The position numbers were made by a program, and so were the translations under genes. Positions 4,601 through 5,818 of a DNA stretch of 5,818 nt are shown here, piece by piece. Origin of the DNA: Promethearchaeota archaeon. GTDB lineage: Archaea; Asgardarchaeota; Lokiarchaeia; Sigynarchaeales; MK-D1. The notes under the pieces were generated by a model. It was not told the origin of the DNA. It searched no databases and saw only the letters and a list, made by a program, of their open reading frames with translations. Positions within the stretch are counted from its first letter, which is position 1; each line of letters opens with the position of its first letter. Location of the stretch: contig JAEOUK010000425.1 in NCBI GenBank assembly GCA_016839385.1, forward strand, positions 1 to 5,818, given 5' to 3'.

Positions 4601-5818
4601 TCAAAAATCTCTGGTGAATTAGTAAAAAACACTAACTATTTGATAATTCACAATGATGAATGGAGAAAAAATCAAAGACTTAACCTTTTTGTGCAAGGAG
4701 AATGCCGAGAACTGAATACATTCACAGATAGAGTAGTCCAATTATACGAAAATGCAATCAAACATAAAGCAATTGACACATCTTTTGAAGAATTAAATGA
4801 TTTGATAGAAAATTATTACAGACTCCAGTCTCAGGCAAAAGAAGCAATTTCTCTAAAAGTAAAAGATTTAGACTTAGACCTAAAAAATGAATTATATTTA
4901 CAAAATTTGAGTGTTTTTGAAGCGCATTATATAAGATCTAAAGAGATCATTGATGGAATTCAAATGAAAATTGGAGACTCCATGAAATGTTATAAAATTC
5001 TTGATCAAACCATTAAAAAAATCAAAGATTCCTTTGAATCTTGGAGTTTTGGGATAGAATTCAATATAGATGAACATAAATCTCATCCTTTTCAGAAAAA
5101 TAAACAATGGATTGAATCTGAATTCCGAAAGCAAGAAGAAAAAATGTCTGGTCAATCAAAAAAATTTACTACTGAAATCGAAAATATTTGGAGTAAATTC
5201 AATGATTCAAAACCAATTAAAGAATTAATTTTATCCCAATTTGATACTAGGTTATCAGATATTATTAATGATCAAGAAGAATTGAAACAAGATTTAAACA
5301 AAAGATTATTGAATTACGAAAATCAACGTGTGAAACAAGAATTAGATGAATTGATACATACACATCAGGATGTTTTGAATAATCATTTAGGTCGAATTCA
5401 ATTCGATGTCGAAAATCGCATAGAAATAAACGAATTTAAATTAGCAATGCAACGACTTCATTCGAAATTGAATCGTATTAATGAAGTAATTAAACAATCA
5501 GATAAAACCCTAAAATCACAATTCAAAAAAATCATCGTGAAAGCGAAAACGAGCAAAGCAAAAACTCAATTCCTCATGAATAGCTGGAAGCAGTTTATTG
5601 ATGAATACAAAATCGTTGTAAAAGAGAAACAACTAAATCTTGAATTATTAATTCTCCAGCGTTACATCCAACAAGTTATACGAGCTTTCAAAGATGAATA
5701 TATTCCTCTGAATTATCTTGCGAAAGAATTTAAATTAAAACGTGATGTCATCCAACAACGATTGATAACTTTGATCGGAGATAATCGGCTTACTGGAAAG
5801 CTCTATCTCGAATTAATG
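1673..5818 (+). CDS. Giant toroid / winged-helix / coiled-coil protein, cut by the right edge
   Basis: This reading frame stays open for 1382 codons to the last base, so the C terminus is missing. I chose GTG at 1673 as the start: an in-frame TAG lies at 1646-1648, and the first in-frame ATG is about 140 codons further on, inside clearly conserved-looking sequence. TTG at 1700 is the alternative. Residues 1-280 resemble alpha/alpha-toroid repeats of the prenyltransferase/squalene-cyclase type, with FQKEDGGFSF (241-250) and an ET pair (261-262). Winged-helix-like modules lie near 404-453, 949-992 and 1343-1382, separated by long charged helices. There is no signal peptide, membrane span, Walker A motif or DxDD cyclase motif. 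The protein is rich in Asn, Lys, Gln, Glu and Ile and has only eight cysteines, four of them clustered at 152-168. I infer a cytosolic scaffold or adaptor. I do not recognise a named family for the whole, and the function is unknown. Confidence 0.9.
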   Translation, partial: MTTLSENYPLISTYKKPQWYPFTSLKTVPQVFLPHRNLLEQYFKETSTQILNFDKLNLENLYWYLLLGKYLGVNLHKLPLKEEIFKLTKKCGIETDDQLGFKFYPFSNDEPDTWSTNFALVIFHLLGKLEDYLYQNFDMNRKSKIMNFILSCKRNSHFVHCKSNCAVCKKTSEEKTLFHVLDILLLLGGDGIHAYRSVIMSSLKSMKIGNVPQNVFRLLDLRFLGSYADVTDDQLRYFDSFQKEDGGFSFNSSKEDSNINETFWIVYLFENYRFMMDYNPGKIYSYLVQQIQLLNPLQDSKNGLKLMEFAKVTIMLTFVWENLVDDLESMIFSWLDNSNIRFDLNKLSSQAGIFNAENEILSYLNQKYKLSLKIIDNESRFSQFLNQLDPLDKYFAKFIYRRIDRFTVLNVSEIIDNYNRNKPKTARVKESILENILNLMMKEDFFRGKIVVRKRLFRKNLIFNRDEFISKLVTCNKRVSYDLISTEKRKLSDLKDDIYNFGHEIKHSSELIMNEVESLIIAGEIEFAETRLKNNVKKALLDAEFFNQNIHKSLEEFEFVNAPEAVSAYLYDWVTLYENLQSQYQKVNLIMLEKIRESQKLRDQKTLLENLDTEIDTYISEYNLAFNIFQESFRSNLEKQYARENVSQLEEELNILSNKIDTYDKSVVKLSQQISLEDRKIKSHRKKVIDKWVDQKGEFDQEITFYIDGFQIWHNELEKIDSKYHEYTRMVNKNIEQIRITLQDKNYKKAKHLLDAEFGKILQLTDRDFKEFSKNIDGIIRQRKKLYLLFNTLEQEWNNQKKQLEQLITTERQNQSIIVESDKYQKYKDDFIKLIAEKINFLDTSVEAFQNQINRLLDDQTIPQYSFIDEQFKYLLNLLNQSKKEIQQTASSNSKMFKEFNSQVESSSTLWNGFTASYENKLKNLMDEILDDVVRSALNVHNLKNSTNRIDLAVLADETGINKKDIRKRVETMIGFSKISGELVKNTNYLIIHNDEWRKNQRLNLFVQGECRELNTFTDRVVQLYENAIKHKAIDTSFEELNDLIENYYRLQSQAKEAISLKVKDLDLDLKNELYLQNLSVFEAHYIRSKEIIDGIQMKIGDSMKCYKILDQTIKKIKDSFESWSFGIEFNIDEHKSHPFQKNKQWIESEFRKQEEKMSGQSKKFTTEIENIWSKFNDSKPIKELILSQFDTRLSDIINDQEELKQDLNKRLLNYENQRVKQELDELIHTHQDVLNNHLGRIQFDVENRIEINEFKLAMQRLHSKLNRINEVIKQSDKTLKSQFKKIIVKAKTSKAKTQFLMNSWKQFIDEYKIVVKEKQLNLELLILQRYIQQVIRAFKDEYIPLNYLAKEFKLKRDVIQQRLITLIGDNRLTGKLYLELM
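1964..2488 (+). other. Alpha/alpha-toroid-like repeats in the giant protein (residues ~98-272)
   Basis: Three successive units share a pattern of a Gly-Phe-containing loop, a variable spacer, and a helix that begins near a Thr and ends in a Leu-rich stretch. Unit 1 has GFKFYPF (100-106), then STNFALVIFHLLGKL (115-129). Unit 2 has FILSCKRNSHF (148-158), then KTLFHVLDILLLLGG (175-189). Unit 3 has FQKEDGGFSF (241-250), then ETFWIVYLFENY (261-272). This matches the prenyltransferase/squalene-oxidase repeat family. The DxDD motif of squalene cyclases is absent. The Asp-Cys-His zinc site of protein prenyltransferases is not recognisable either. A non-catalytic, binding role is therefore more likely. 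Region boundaries are approximate. Confidence 0.6.
2126..2176 (+). other. Four-cysteine cluster, candidate metal site (residues 152-168)
   Basis: Cys152, Cys161, Cys165 and Cys168 form a C-x8-C-x3-C-x2-C pattern, with His157 and His160 between the first two. The cluster interrupts toroid-like unit 2. Only four other cysteines (91, 475, 1011, 1106) occur in the remaining ~1365 residues, so the clustering is not due to composition. A zinc site is the simplest reading, but no known zinc-finger family is matched. Confidence 0.5.
2882..3031 (+). other. Winged-helix-like module 1 (residues ~404-453)
   Basis: The segment has the order expected for a winged helix: a short hydrophobic entry VLNVSEIIDNYN (408-419), a Lys/Arg-bearing turn, a recognition-type helix ESILENILNLMMKEDF (430-445), and a wing GKIVVRKR (448-455). 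It is the weakest of the three modules. It marks the change from the toroid-like N-terminal part to the long helical part. Confidence 0.4.
3104..4507 (+). other. Long helical / coiled-coil region 1 (residues ~478-945)
   Basis: About 470 residues with almost no proline or glycine clusters, alternating hydrophobic and charged residues and many Lys, Glu, Gln and Asn. An example is NVSQLEEELNILSNKIDTYD (647-666). Isolated tryptophans occur at 573, 692, 713, 797 and 911. The hydrophobic spacing is heptad-like in places but is broken often, so bundled helices of spectrin type are as likely as one continuous two-stranded coiled coil. Confidence 0.6.
4517..4648 (+). other. Winged-helix-like module 2 (residues ~949-992)
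   Basis: The order is RIDLAVLADETGINKKDIRK (949-968), a helix RVETMIGFSKISGEL (969-983), then the wing strand NYLIIHND (988-995). The motif I-x-L-x-x-L-A, followed by a turn, a positively charged helix and a G-x-L wing, is typical of archaeal and eukaryotic winged helices of the PCI / DDRGK1 type. Confidence 0.55.
4670..5677 (+). other. Long helical / coiled-coil region 2 (residues ~1000-1335)
   Basis: This is a second helix-rich, charged stretch of about 335 residues between winged-helix modules 2 and 3. Tryptophans recur at 1124, 1146, 1173 and 1305. The C-terminal third is strongly helix-forming and basic (around 1275-1300, several Lys pairs). Amino-acid character and codon choice are the same as in helical region 1, which supports a single gene. 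Confidence 0.55.
5699..5818 (+). other. Winged-helix-like module 3, truncated (residues 1343-1382)
   Basis: The last 40 codons contain YIPLNYLAKEFKLKRDVIQQ (1343-1362) and then RLITLIGDNRLTGKLYLEL (1363-1381). This is the clearest winged helix of the protein: I-x-L-x-x-L-A, a K-rich turn, a helix ending in L-I, and an RLTGKLY wing. The module continues past the window edge. The pattern recalls winged helices of PCI-domain proteins and of DDRGK1/UFL1, as a motif resemblance only. Confidence 0.6.

Noticed and set aside
4423..5155. Minus-strand frames at 4423-4632 and 4898-5155
   Set aside because: Both lie antisense to the giant gene. They are Phe/Ser/Ile rich because they mirror Lys/Glu/Asn codons, and they have no start context.
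1673..5818. SMC/Rad50-type ATPase, suggested by the long coiled-coil regions
   Set aside because: No Walker A, signature or Walker B motif is visible at the N terminus or elsewhere, and the N terminus is toroid-like. The missing C terminus alone could not supply an SMC head.

Overview
The window is an AT-rich stretch (by eye roughly one third G+C). It most likely comes from an archaeon, and an Asgard-type archaeon is the best guess. The evidence for this is a stand-alone Roadblock/LC7 protein, a very large non-enzymatic alpha-helical protein with eukaryote-like winged-helix modules, short T-rich tracts after the genes in place of hairpin terminators, and A/T-rich TATA-like boxes before the starts. 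This is a judgement from gene content. No rRNA or ribosomal protein is present to confirm it.

Layout: positions 1-528 hold no convincing gene, only T-rich sequence, short palindromes and the promoter region of the first gene. Three genes follow, all on the + strand. The first (529-984) is a 151-residue Roadblock/LC7 protein with an acidic C-terminal tail. The second (1065-1589) is a 174-residue flavodoxin-fold FMN protein related to NADPH-dependent FMN reductases and iron-sulfur flavoproteins, but lacking the cluster cysteines. The third is an open reading frame from a GTG at 1673 to the last base (5818). It has 1382 codons without a stop, so the gene is cut by the right edge.

The large protein is the centre of interest. 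Its first ~275 residues look like alpha/alpha-toroid (prenyltransferase / squalene-cyclase type) repeats that carry a four-cysteine cluster. Three winged-helix-like modules follow (about residues 404-453, 949-992 and 1343 to the edge), separated by about 490 and 350 residues of charged, coiled-coil-like helix. No ATPase, GTPase or membrane signature is visible, so a scaffold or adaptor role is more likely than an enzyme.

The genes are co-directional with gaps of 80 and 83 bp. Each gap holds a T-rich tract and a possible TATA box, so they may be separate transcription units. A functional link (Roadblock as small-GTPase partner, giant protein as scaffold) is possible but not shown. A perfect 17-bp direct repeat covers the stop codon of the Roadblock gene and recurs just before the start of the flavoprotein gene.
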